DNA of 44,432 nt from Anaerolineae bacterium (GTDB lineage: Bacteria > Chloroflexota > Anaerolineae > Aggregatilineales > Phototrophicaceae): positions 1 through 44,432 of the forward strand of contig JAJDWK010000042.1 in NCBI GenBank assembly GCA_022825675.1. The letters run 5' to 3'. Positions within the stretch are counted from its first letter, which is position 1, and each line of letters begins with the position of its first letter. Shown here piece after piece: positions 16,514-24,116 of this stretch. The notes beneath the pieces were generated by a model that was not told where the DNA came from, searched no databases, and worked only from the letters and a program-made list of their open reading frames with translations. Position numbers and translations under genes: made by a program.

Positions 16514-17551
16514 TCAAGCCTCGCTCTCGCTGGCGCTATCGCGCCGCCGCCGCCAGATGAATTGCGCCGTGATGAGCAGCGCCACCAAGCCTTCGATGAT
16601 GCGCAAGCCGGAGCTCGGCAAGTTGGTAACAATCGGCAGGAAGAGTATCGCCGCTTGCAGCCCGCCAAAAAACAGCGCCGCCAGCAGCGCCCCCGGCACC
16701 CGCAGCAAGCCCACTATCGCCACCACAATCGCCGTGAAGCCCAGGGTGGGCGTGGCACCGGTGACCAAGCGCCCGCTTGGTCCCAGCACTTCCAGCGCGC
16801 CCGCCAGCCCGGCAAAAGCGCCCGCCAGCAGATAAGTCAGGATATGAATGCGGCGGATGCGCAAACCCTGCCAGGCGGCGACGCGCGGGCTGCTGCCCAC
16901 CAGCTTGCTCTGCAAGCCGAAGGGGCTGCGCTCGACGAGCAGCCAGGCGAACAGGGCGGCGATGACCACAATCACGAGCAATTCCAGGGAGACGCCGCTG
17001 CTATCCGACAGGCGGAAGGACAGGTCAATCCGCGGCGTCGAGGCATTCTCGCCGCGGGTGGAATCGTCTTTGAAAGGACCAGTGGTGAACCATTGAATCA
17101 GCAAAACGGCGATGAAGTTCAGCATCAAAGTGTTGATGACTTCATCAGAATTGAACCAGACTTTGAGGGCACCGGCGATGCCCGACCACAGCGCGCCGCC
17201 GATGATGCCGCCGAGCAGCGCCAGCGGTATCACAATTGCTGGCGGCAAATCGGGCAGCAGCAAAGGTGCCGCCACCGCGCCCAGCCCGCCCACAAGCAAT
17301 TGCCCCTGCGCGCCGATGTTAAACTCGCCCGTCCGCAAGGTGATGATGATGCCCAGGCTGACTATCGCCAGCGGCAGCGCCCAGCGCAGCGACTGCTCCA
17401 GCGAGCCCGGCGCCGCGACCGCGCCCTGCCACAGCCCAGCCAGCACCGCCGCCACATCATAGCCGCTGGCGGCGAAGAGGGCGAAGCCCAGCGCGAATGC
17501 CAGCGCTATCGGCACAAGCGCGCGCAGGGACGCCGCCAGCCCGCTTCTCAT
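16514..17551 (-). CDS. BMP-type ABC transporter, permease 1
   Basis: Permease of 345 aa, YufP/RfuC-like. Hallmarks are IITLRTGEFNIGAQGQLLVGGLGA near 69-92, the long periplasmic loop between about 150 and 190 (WFTTGPFKDDSTRGE), and GFTAIVVAIVGLLRVPGALLAALFFGGL near the end. Its ATG overlaps the stop of the ATPase in the ATGA configuration (17548-17551), a sign of translational coupling. With permease 2 it should transport the ligand of the BmpA-like protein: nucleosides are the commonest substrate in the family, riboflavin and others also occur. Confidence 0.92.
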   Translation of the reverse strand: MRSGLAASLRALVPIALAFALGFALFAASGYDVAAVLAGLWQGAVAAPGSLEQSLRWALPLAIVSLGIIITLRTGEFNIGAQGQLLVGGLGAVAAPLLLPDLPPAIVIPLALLGGIIGGALWSGIAGALKVWFNSDEVINTLMLNFIAVLLIQWFTTGPFKDDSTRGENASTPRIDLSFRLSDSSGVSLELLVIVVIAALFAWLLVERSPFGLQSKLVGSSPRVAAWQGLRIRRIHILTYLLAGAFAGLAGALEVLGPSGRLVTGATPTLGFTAIVVAIVGLLRVPGALLAALFFGGLQAAILFLPIVTNLPSSGLRIIEGLVALLITAQFIWRRRRDSASESEA

Positions 17552-19116
17552 CGCTGCGCCCCAATCATGGCATCGCCGATCGCCCGCCGGTCAAATGGCG
17601 GCGGGAACGCGCCCAGCAGCCGCCCGCCGCGCAGAACCTGAATGCGGTCGGACAGGTGGAAGAGCTCGTCCAGGTCAGAAGAAACGAGCAATATGCCGCC
17701 GCCGCCCTCTTTGAGCGCGCGCAAAACCTGCCAGACAAATTGCGTCGCGCGGAAGTCCAGCCCGCGGGTAGGCTGGGCGGCGATGAGCGCTTGCGGCGCC
17801 GCCGCCAGCTCCCGCGCCAGGATGAGCCGCTGCAAATTGCCGCCGGAAAGCGCGCCCGCCGCTTGCTCCAGCGAATCGTATCGCACATCAAATTGCTGCA
17901 GCGCCGCCCGCGCCGCCCGCCGCATCGCGCCGATATTCAGCCAAAGCCGCCGCCGCTGACGGAAGCGCGGGGCATCACACACGGTCACATTTTCCCACAG
18001 CGGCAGCGACAGGCTCGCGCCTTGCGTCAGGCGGTCGAAGGGCACAACGCGCAAGCCAAGCGCCCGCCGCTGATGGTGCGTCAGCGCGCTGACATCCTGC
18101 CCCAGCAGATGCACGCTGCCGCCGGCGACCGGCATCAGCCCCGTCAAAATATCCACCAGGCTGCGCTGCCCATTGCCCTCGACGCCAGCGATGCCGAGGA
18201 TTTCCCCCGCTTCAATCGCCAGCGAGACGCCGGCTAATGCCGGCTCCAGCGCTGACTGGCGCGTGGACGCCTGCCGCGCTGCCAGTTGTACGCCCCGCCG
18301 CGCCGCCGGGATGCTGGCGTCTTCCCGCGGGGAAGCGCCGGGAACAGCCGCCGGCATCTCGCCGATTATCAAGCCGCTAAGCTGCCGCTGGCTGAGCTGG
18401 ACGCTGGGCGTCGGCGGCAAGACCAGCCGCCCGCCACGCAGCACCGCGACGGTATCGGCGATTTCCATCACTTCGCGCAGCTTGTGCAGGATGACCAGCA
18501 GGGTAACGCCCTGCGCGCGCAGCTGGCGCAAGCGCGCGAACAGGCGCTCCACGCCGCTGGGGGAGAGCAGGGCAGTCGGCTCGTCCAATATCAGAAATTG
18601 CGCATGCCCCGCCAGCGCGCGCGCAATCTCCAGCGATTGCGCCGTTTCAATCGGCAAATCGCGGATGCGCGCCCGCGGCGAGACTTCTAAACCCGCCGCC
18701 TTTAATTCTTGCAGCCAGCTCCGCGCCAGCGCGTTGAACGAGAAAAATGCGCCGCCATGTTTCTTCGCCGATACCAGCTCCAGCGCTTCCGCCACGGTGA
18801 AGCTGGGCGGCAGCGTGAAGCGCTGATGCACAATGTCCAAGCCGAGCTGCCGCACTTGGCGCACAGTGGGCGCGCGCGCCTCTCGCCCATTGATGAAAAA
18901 GCGCCCGCTTTGCGGCGTGACGATGCCCGCCAGGGCGCGGGCAAAAGAAGTTTTGCCCGCGCCATTCTGCCCGACTAAGGCGTGAATCTGCCCCGGGGCG
19001 AAGGCGAGCGATGTCGGCTGCAGCGCCTGAAAGCCGCCATAAGCGACCGCGATATTCTCGCAGCGCACTATGGCATCGGCTTTAGCCGCTGTCGCTGTCG
19101 CCGTCGCTCTCGTCAT
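17548..19116 (-). CDS. BMP-type ABC transporter, duplicated ATPase
   Basis: Fused double-domain ATPase of 522 aa (YufO/RbsA-like). Domain 1 has Walker A GQNGAGKT at 49-56 and Walker B ILDEPTALL; its signature is degenerate (LPIETAQSLEIARAL). Domain 2 has a non-canonical P-loop (GVEGNGQRS) but an intact signature LSGGNLQRLILAREL, and its Walker B aspartate/glutamate region is weak (ALIAAQPTRGLD). This asymmetry is usual in the family. The ATG at 19116 lies within the end of the binding-protein gene (35-base overlap); a GTG about 16 codons later is an alternative. Energises the two permeases that follow. Confidence 0.92.
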   Translation of the reverse strand: MTRATATATAAKADAIVRCENIAVAYGGFQALQPTSLAFAPGQIHALVGQNGAGKTSFARALAGIVTPQSGRFFINGREARAPTVRQVRQLGLDIVHQRFTLPPSFTVAEALELVSAKKHGGAFFSFNALARSWLQELKAAGLEVSPRARIRDLPIETAQSLEIARALAGHAQFLILDEPTALLSPSGVERLFARLRQLRAQGVTLLVILHKLREVMEIADTVAVLRGGRLVLPPTPSVQLSQRQLSGLIIGEMPAAVPGASPREDASIPAARRGVQLAARQASTRQSALEPALAGVSLAIEAGEILGIAGVEGNGQRSLVDILTGLMPVAGGSVHLLGQDVSALTHHQRRALGLRVVPFDRLTQGASLSLPLWENVTVCDAPRFRQRRRLWLNIGAMRRAARAALQQFDVRYDSLEQAAGALSGGNLQRLILARELAAAPQALIAAQPTRGLDFRATQFVWQVLRALKEGGGGILLVSSDLDELFHLSDRIQVLRGGRLLGAFPPPFDRRAIGDAMIGAQR

Positions 19117-20149
19117 CCGCCGCCATGCGTTCCTGGTTGTCTTCTAGAACCACAAAATCGCCGCTTTCGATATCGGCGATGAGCGCGTCGATGGCTTCCC
19201 GCGAGGCTTCCGCCCGCTCGCGGCGCTCATCGGTAGTCGCTTCGAGGAAGGCTTCCGGGATATGGAAGCTGATTTCGCCCGATTGCACATTGCCATAGCG
19301 GAAGCCGCCGCGGGTCTCCGCATCCAGCGCCATTTCAATCTCTTGCAGGATTGTCTTCTCCCATTCTATCAAGACCAGAATGGCGACATTCGCCGGCGAC
19401 TGCTCCACCAATGGCGCGGAGGCGACCATGACGAGCGCATCGTTATCAGAAGCCGCTTCGACCACGCCGATATCGCTGGCGGCGGCGCCGGTGAAGATAA
19501 AATCAACGCCGCTGGCGTATAAGCCAGCCGCCACTTCGCGCCCGCGCACGGGGTCTTCAAAGGATTCGATGAAGGTGGCGGTGGTCTCGATATCGGGGTT
19601 GATAGAATGCGCGCCATCGGTGAAAGCGTTGAAATCCGCCCAGGCGAAGGGCAGCGGCACGCCGCCGGTATAGCCCAGCTGCCGGGATTCCGTCAGGTGC
19701 GCCGCATAGACGCCGCCGACATAAGCGCCTTCGAAGAATTGATATTCCATCAGCTGCACATTGTCGGGCTGCTCGTCGCCGCTGGGCAAACCCACGATGA
19801 CCACAAAGGTCGTATCCGGGTAATCGGGCGCCACCAGCCAGGAAGTCGCCCCCATCTCATAGAAGGTGGATACGACAATATCAACGCCGGTGCGCGCCAG
19901 ATTGCGCAGCGTGACTTCGAAGGTGGCGGGGTCCAACGCTTCAAGGAATTGCGTCTCGACGCCAAATGCTTCCGCCGCCATCTCCAAGCCGGCGATTAAG
20001 CCATCGATGGGACCATTGTCGCCAGCCGCCTGCGTCGCTACCAGCGCCACCCGCACCGGGGCATCCTGGCTGAAGACCCCGCCGCAGACCAAAGTGAAGA
20101 GAAGCAAAACGCTAAAAATGCGAATACTATAGTTGCCAGCATGTTTCAT
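19082..20149 (-). CDS. BmpA/Med-family substrate-binding protein
   Basis: Extracytoplasmic ligand-binding protein of 355 aa for the ABC importer downstream. A signal peptide (RIFSVLLLFTLVCGGVFS) is followed by the BMP domain: VRVALVATQAAGDNGPIDGL, GVDIVVSTFYEMG, EGAYVGGVYAAHL, ADFNAFTDGAHS and VDFIFTGAAASDIGVVEAA. A cysteine is present in TLVCGG but the residues before it do not make a good lipobox, so lipid anchoring is uncertain. The frame is open to 20374 but that part crosses a repeat; the ATG at 20149 has GGAGG at the right distance. The last 12 residues are acidic and overlap the ATPase start. First gene of the operon. Confidence 0.92.
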   Translation of the reverse strand: MKHAGNYSIRIFSVLLLFTLVCGGVFSQDAPVRVALVATQAAGDNGPIDGLIAGLEMAAEAFGVETQFLEALDPATFEVTLRNLARTGVDIVVSTFYEMGATSWLVAPDYPDTTFVVIVGLPSGDEQPDNVQLMEYQFFEGAYVGGVYAAHLTESRQLGYTGGVPLPFAWADFNAFTDGAHSINPDIETTATFIESFEDPVRGREVAAGLYASGVDFIFTGAAASDIGVVEAASDNDALVMVASAPLVEQSPANVAILVLIEWEKTILQEIEMALDAETRGGFRYGNVQSGEISFHIPEAFLEATTDERRERAEASREAIDALIADIESGDFVVLEDNQERMAADDESDGDSDSG

Positions 20150-20186
20150 GAGGAGCCTCCACGAAGCTCTAGGTTCTGTTGCCATT

Positions 20187-20216
20187 ACTGTAGCACTTTC
20201 CGCGGGCGCGGGGCAA
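20187..20216 (-). promoter_or_regulatory. Putative sigma-70 promoter of the BMP-type ABC operon
   Basis: On the minus strand, TTGCCC (20216-20211) and TACAGT (20192-20187) are separated by 18 bases, and the -10 lies 38 bases upstream of the binding-protein ATG. Both boxes match the sigma-70 consensus at four or more positions. Seen by eye only. Confidence 0.4.
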
Positions 20217-20231
20217 CTTGCCCCCGCGCCC

Positions 20232-20568
20232 CATCCCAACGGCAGGGCGACCCGGCGGGTCGCCCAAAAGCTGCCACAGATGTAAGTGCAAGTAAGTAAT
20301 GCGACAATCTGGTGCTTACTGAGCAGTCTATACACAGCCCTTACCACCGAGAACACATGAGGAAAATTGAGCACACCGAGAAAAGATATAAAGGGGCTTT
20401 CTCATGCTTTTCTCGGTGTATCTCGGTGTACTCGGTGGTAAAAATCCTTGTCGAATCTTCGCGCTTGCAAATTCCAATTACTTTGTTGGATTTACTGAGA
20501 TGGTGAAGGAGCTGGGAGATGGGGGCGATTTTCAACAGCCTACACCGGGCCGCCCCTGCCGTTGGGAT
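20232..20568 (+). repeat. Composite dispersed repeat, copy D, with inverted ends
   Basis: The 428-base gap between the ABC operon and the SerA-like gene contains the best-preserved copy. It is bounded by ATCCCAACGGCAGGG-CGACCCGG (20233-20255) and its inverted partner CCGGGC-CGCCCCTGCCGTTGGGAT (20545-20568), which differ by about one indel and one mismatch. Inside are GTAAGTGCAAGTAAGTAATG, CGACAATCTGG, the arm CTTACCACCGAG, AAAATTGAGCACACCGAG plus AAAAG, a loop, the returning arm CTTTTCTCGGTGTATCTCGG and TGTACTCGGTGGTAAAAATCC, and CAAATTCCAATTACTTTGTTG. The 337-base length, inverted ends and lack of a gene make it look like a miniature transposable element. The right end lies nine bases from the SerA-like stop codon. 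Confidence 0.85.
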
Positions 20569-20577
20569 TTGGCAAAT

Positions 20578-21528
20578 TCAAGCAGTACAGACATTCGCCG
20601 CGCGCCCATGCAGCAGAAAATCGACGACCAGCCGCGCCGCTTCCGCCGCCACCGTAACCTGCGCGTCTGTGGTGCTTGCCGCCAGGTGCGGCGTGTGCAG
20701 CACACGCTTATGCCCCAGCAGCGGGTGCGCGGCTGGCGGCGGCTCCTGCTCATAGACATCCAGCGCCGCGCCCGCCACTTTGCCGCTGTCCAGCGCCGCC
20801 GCCAAATCCGCCGCGTGAATCAACGCCCCGCGCGCCGCGTTGATGATGCGTATGCCGTCTTTCATAAGCGCGATGGACTCCGCGCGTATCATATGCCGCG
20901 TTTCTGCGCTGACCATCGCATGTAAAGTCAGAAAGTCGGCGCGGGCGAAGACCTCGTTTTGCGTCAGCAGCGGCACCTGCAGCGCCGCGGCGATTGCTGG
21001 CGGCAGGTAAGGGTCGTGAGCGATGACGGTCATCTCGAAGGCTTTTGCGCGCCTGGCGATGGCTTGCCCGATGCGCCCCAAGCCGATGATGCCCAAGGTC
21101 TTGCCTTTCAGCTCAAGCCCAGTGAAGGCTTTGCGCTCCCAGCGCCCTTCCAGCAGCGACTGATGCCCCTGCGGGATATGCCGCGCAAGCGCCAGCATCA
21201 AGCCAAAAGTATGCTCGGCGGTGGCGATGGTGTTGCCGCCCGGCGTATTCATCACCACAATGCCGCGCTGAGAGGCGGCGTCCAGGTCGATATTGTCAAC
21301 GCCGACGCCGGCGCGCGCAATTGCTTTGAGCCGCGGCGCCCGCGCCAGCAATTCCGCATCCGCGGTGACGCCGCTGCGGATAATCAGCGCGTCCGCATCA
21401 GCAACCGCCGCCAGCAGGGCGGCGCGCTCCAGCTTGCCCGGCGCGGCTGCGCAAATGCCAGCGCTGGCTTCCAAGATGTCGATGGCGCTTTGATGCACCG
21501 CGTCGGGCACAAGAACCTGGAAACTCAT
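20578..21528 (-). CDS. D-2-hydroxyacid dehydrogenase, short phosphoglycerate-dehydrogenase-like
   Basis: NAD-dependent oxidoreductase of 316 aa. The Rossmann motif GLGRIG is at 149-154. The catalytic set is R233 (INAARG), E262 (YEQEPP) and H281 (HTPHLAAST). The substrate-side segment IIRSGVTAD and ARAGVGVDNIDL is typical of SerA, so oxidation of 3-phosphoglycerate in serine synthesis is the most likely reaction. It ends right after the catalytic half closes back onto the substrate domain (GRAANVCTA), so it lacks the ASB and ACT regulatory domains of long SerA proteins and should not show serine feedback through them. ATG at 21528. No other serine genes are adjacent. Confidence 0.87.
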   Translation of the reverse strand: MSFQVLVPDAVHQSAIDILEASAGICAAAPGKLERAALLAAVADADALIIRSGVTADAELLARAPRLKAIARAGVGVDNIDLDAASQRGIVVMNTPGGNTIATAEHTFGLMLALARHIPQGHQSLLEGRWERKAFTGLELKGKTLGIIGLGRIGQAIARRAKAFEMTVIAHDPYLPPAIAAALQVPLLTQNEVFARADFLTLHAMVSAETRHMIRAESIALMKDGIRIINAARGALIHAADLAAALDSGKVAGAALDVYEQEPPPAAHPLLGHKRVLHTPHLAASTTDAQVTVAAEAARLVVDFLLHGRAANVCTA

Positions 21529-21639
21529 CGGCGCTCCCCAATTTCGAGCCAGCGGCTCGCTACAGTAGACGATAGACTTTGAAAGGCTATACTTGATGCT
21601 AGGGAGAGTATACTGACATTGGCAATTTGGTGAAGCGGC

Positions 21640-21822
21640 GATGTAAGGCAGGGCAATTGCATCAGATATTTATTCACCACAAAGACACAAAGGGCACAAA
21701 GTTATGCCCTTGGCACCGAGAACAGTAAGGAAAATTGAGCACAGCGAGTATAGATTTAAAGAGATTTTCTCGGTGTACTCGGTGGTAAAAATCCTTGTCG
21801 AATCGCCGCTGAACGCATAAAA
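21640..21822 (+). repeat. Composite dispersed repeat, copy E
   Basis: The 310-base gap upstream of the copper monooxygenase gene is about half repeat. It begins GATGTAAGGCAGGGCAATTG and CATCAGATATTTATTCACC, with ACAAAGACACAAAGGGC, then CACCGAGAACAG, AAAATTGAGCACAGCGAG, a short loop, TTTTCTCGGTGTACTCGGTG, and TAAAAATCCTTGTCGAATCG. One outer arm is shortened relative to D. It ends within 20 bases of the ribosome site of the following gene, so it forms part of that gene's 5' region. Nothing else was recognised in the gap. Confidence 0.8.
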
Positions 21823-21838
21823 GCGCGGAGGAGACCGC

Positions 21839-23269
21839 ATGAAAATTCTAATCCTGCTGGTATTGGCTTGCGCCTGCGCCCTGCCCGCTTGGGCGCATGG
21901 CGATGAAGACCATGACGATGACGCGCTGGAAACTATCGTGATTGGCGATGTCGAAATTCCAGCCGCGCCCACCTATCACGAGCATGCGCGCCCGATACTC
22001 GAAGCCAAGTGCGCCAGCTGCCACCAGGCGGGGCAAATCGCCGCGTATGCGCCCTTAACTGACGCGCAGGATGCCATCTACGCCGCGCCAGACATCAAGT
22101 TCCATGTGCTCAACGGGCTTATGCCGCCCTGGCTGCCCTCGCGCGCGAACCGCCCGCTCAAATACAACCGCAGCCTCTCGGACTTGGAAATCGCCACCCT
22201 TGCCGCCTGGGTGGATGCCGGCGCGGCATTGGGCGACCCCGCCGAGTATGCGCCCGCGCCTTCCGATGTAATCGGCTTGCCTGATATCCGCGCCGACTTG
22301 ACCTTGCAGCTGGAAACGCCTTACAGTCCCGCGGAAGAGGTGCTGGACGATTACCGCTGCTTCGCCTTCCCGCTGGATATCGCCGCGCCGCAGTTCATCA
22401 CCGGCTACGCCTTCCTGCCCGGCGTGATGGAAATGGCGCATCATGCGATTCTCTTCCTGGTGGACAGCGCCATGGCGGGCGCGGTCGCGGCGCTTGATGG
22501 CGCGGATGGCGCGCCCGGCTGGACCTGCTATGGCTCAAGCGGCTTGCCGCAAAGCGGGGATATCATCGCCGCCTGGGCGCCAGGGAGCTACGGCATTCAA
22601 TTCCCGGCGGGCACTGGCTATCGCATCGAACCGGGGCAAATTGTCGTAATGCAGATGCACTACAACCTCTGGACAACCCGTCAGCCCGATCAAACGCAAG
22701 TCCGCCTGCAGCTGGAGCCGGGCGGCGCGGCGCTTGATGAACTGCTTACCATCCCGCTGAGCGCGCCGGTGGAAATCCCCTGCCCCAGCGGCGTCGACGG
22801 TCCGCAGTGCGAGCGGGAAGCGGCGCTTGACCGCATCGCCGCGCTGTATGGCGAGGAAATGCGCGGCGGTCCTGACCGCCGTCTGCGCCACTGCCGCCAG
22901 ACTTTGGCGGAGTATGCCGATAATACCGGCGAAAATGCGCGCGGCTACTGTGATTTCCCGAACCGGTATCCGCAGCCGCTGACGGTCTTCGGCGTGGCTG
23001 GGCACATGCACGAGCTGGGCATCAGCTTCCGCATGGAGCTCAACCCGGAGAGCGAGGAACCGCTGCTGCTGCTGGATATCCCGCGCTGGGATTTCCACTG
23101 GCAGGACGGCTATGAATTTGTCGAGCCTGTGCGCATAAAACGCGGCGATACCCTGCGCATCACTTGCGCCTGGAATAACGCGCTTTCGGAGTCCCCGCGT
23201 TATGTCGTCTGGGGCGAAGGCACGGCGGATGAAATGTGCTTCGCCACTTTGATGGCGCTGAAGCAGTAG
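21839..23269 (+). CDS. Secreted cytochrome c / copper type II monooxygenase-like fusion (PHM/DBH fold)
   Basis: Exported protein of 476 aa: signal peptide 1-19 (LVLACACALPAWA), then a His/Asp-rich mature start (HGDEDHDDD). Residues about 45-130 form a small cytochrome c domain with heme motif C58-A-S-C61-H62 and a likely distal Met95 in MPPW. Residues about 150-476 resemble the peptidylglycine/dopamine copper-monooxygenase fold, and all six copper ligands can be placed: H201 and H202 (MAHHAI), H274 (MQMH), H389 and H391 (GHMH), and M466 (DEMC). It probably oxidises or binds a periplasmic substrate, with the heme feeding electrons; substrate unknown. A strong ribosome site (GGAGGAGA) precedes the ATG. 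It ends two bases from the convergent sigma-factor gene. Confidence 0.85.
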   Translation: MKILILLVLACACALPAWAHGDEDHDDDALETIVIGDVEIPAAPTYHEHARPILEAKCASCHQAGQIAAYAPLTDAQDAIYAAPDIKFHVLNGLMPPWLPSRANRPLKYNRSLSDLEIATLAAWVDAGAALGDPAEYAPAPSDVIGLPDIRADLTLQLETPYSPAEEVLDDYRCFAFPLDIAAPQFITGYAFLPGVMEMAHHAILFLVDSAMAGAVAALDGADGAPGWTCYGSSGLPQSGDIIAAWAPGSYGIQFPAGTGYRIEPGQIVVMQMHYNLWTTRQPDQTQVRLQLEPGGAALDELLTIPLSAPVEIPCPSGVDGPQCEREAALDRIAALYGEEMRGGPDRRLRHCRQTLAEYADNTGENARGYCDFPNRYPQPLTVFGVAGHMHELGISFRMELNPESEEPLLLLDIPRWDFHWQDGYEFVEPVRIKRGDTLRITCAWNNALSESPRYVVWGEGTADEMCFATLMALKQ

Positions 23270-23271
23270 GC

Positions 23272-23925
23272 TCAATTGCCGAAGAGGTTCATCATATAGT
23301 CGGTGGAGATGCCCTGAGATTCCAAATGCGCCTTCAGCTTGCGCCGGGCATCGTGAATCAGCTTGTAGAGGGCGTTGCGGTTCGTGCCCATGCGCTCCGC
23401 CAGCACATCCATCGGGATGCCTTTCAGCGCCACTGCCACCAGCGCTTGATACTGCCGCTCAGTTAGCGCTTCCGCCAGCGCCAGCTCAATCTTGTCGCGC
23501 ACATCATCGCGTTCGGCGATGCGCTCTGGGCTGGGGCTGGGCGGCAGCCCCAGACGCGTCACCGCCGGCAGCAAGTCGCCATCGGCAGTCAGCTCGTCCA
23601 GGCTGAAATCGCGGTAGCGCGCCCGCCGCAAATCACTGATGGCGAGGCGGATGGCGATTTTGTTCGCCCAAGTTGTGAACTGGCTCTCGCCGCGGAAGTT
23701 GTGCAGGTTCTGCATGATGCGCAGCGTCGCGTCCTGCGACAAATCTTCCGCCATCTGCATCAATTCCCCCGCCGCCAGGTCCCGCAAATCGCTGCGATCC
23801 TGGCTGAGGTAAAAGTAGATGCTGCGCTGCAGCCGCCCGCGCAGCTCCGCCAGCGCTTGTGCTTGTATCGCGGCGTCGCTGTGCCGCAGGGCTTGAATCC
23901 ACGCATCGTTGTCGCGCTGGCTCAT
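23272..23925 (-). CDS. ECF-type RNA polymerase sigma factor
   Basis: Sigma-70 family protein of 217 aa from the ATG at 23925, where AGGTG sits nine bases upstream; a GTG at 23937 would add four residues. Region 2 is clear: DLSQDATLRIMQNLHNFRG followed by FTTWANKIAIRLAISDLRR. After a linker rich in Pro/Asp comes region 4: ALTERQYQALVAVALKGIP then DVLAERMGTNRNALYKLIHDAR. This fits an extracytoplasmic-function sigma factor. No anti-sigma gene is next to it: upstream is divergent ftsH, downstream the convergent copper monooxygenase. What it senses is therefore unknown. Confidence 0.87.
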   Translation of the reverse strand: MSQRDNDAWIQALRHSDAAIQAQALAELRGRLQRSIYFYLSQDRSDLRDLAAGELMQMAEDLSQDATLRIMQNLHNFRGESQFTTWANKIAIRLAISDLRRARYRDFSLDELTADGDLLPAVTRLGLPPSPSPERIAERDDVRDKIELALAEALTERQYQALVAVALKGIPMDVLAERMGTNRNALYKLIHDARRKLKAHLESQGISTDYMMNLFGN

Positions 23926-24116
23926 AGTCTCGCTCACCTGCCTTTGGGCTTGCGCCGCGGATCTTCCCCCTTATGATACTGGACAAGCGGCGATTTATCA
24001 GCGGCGGCGCAGGCGTCAATTTATCACCTTTTGCCGACTGGCTGGGTCATTAATAATAGAGGCTGGCTGCGGCTTTTGGCGCATGCCAGCGTAAAAGACG
24101 AGATGGAGCAGCGCGC

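Noticed and set aside
16421..17641. Plus-strand frame (406 aa) over the permease genes
   Set aside because: Antisense to two overlapping, motif-bearing permeases.
20312..20535. Short frames of ~64 aa on both strands of copy D
   Set aside because: They translate the repeat hairpin (…SPYHREH… type peptides seen from every copy) and have no ribosome site.
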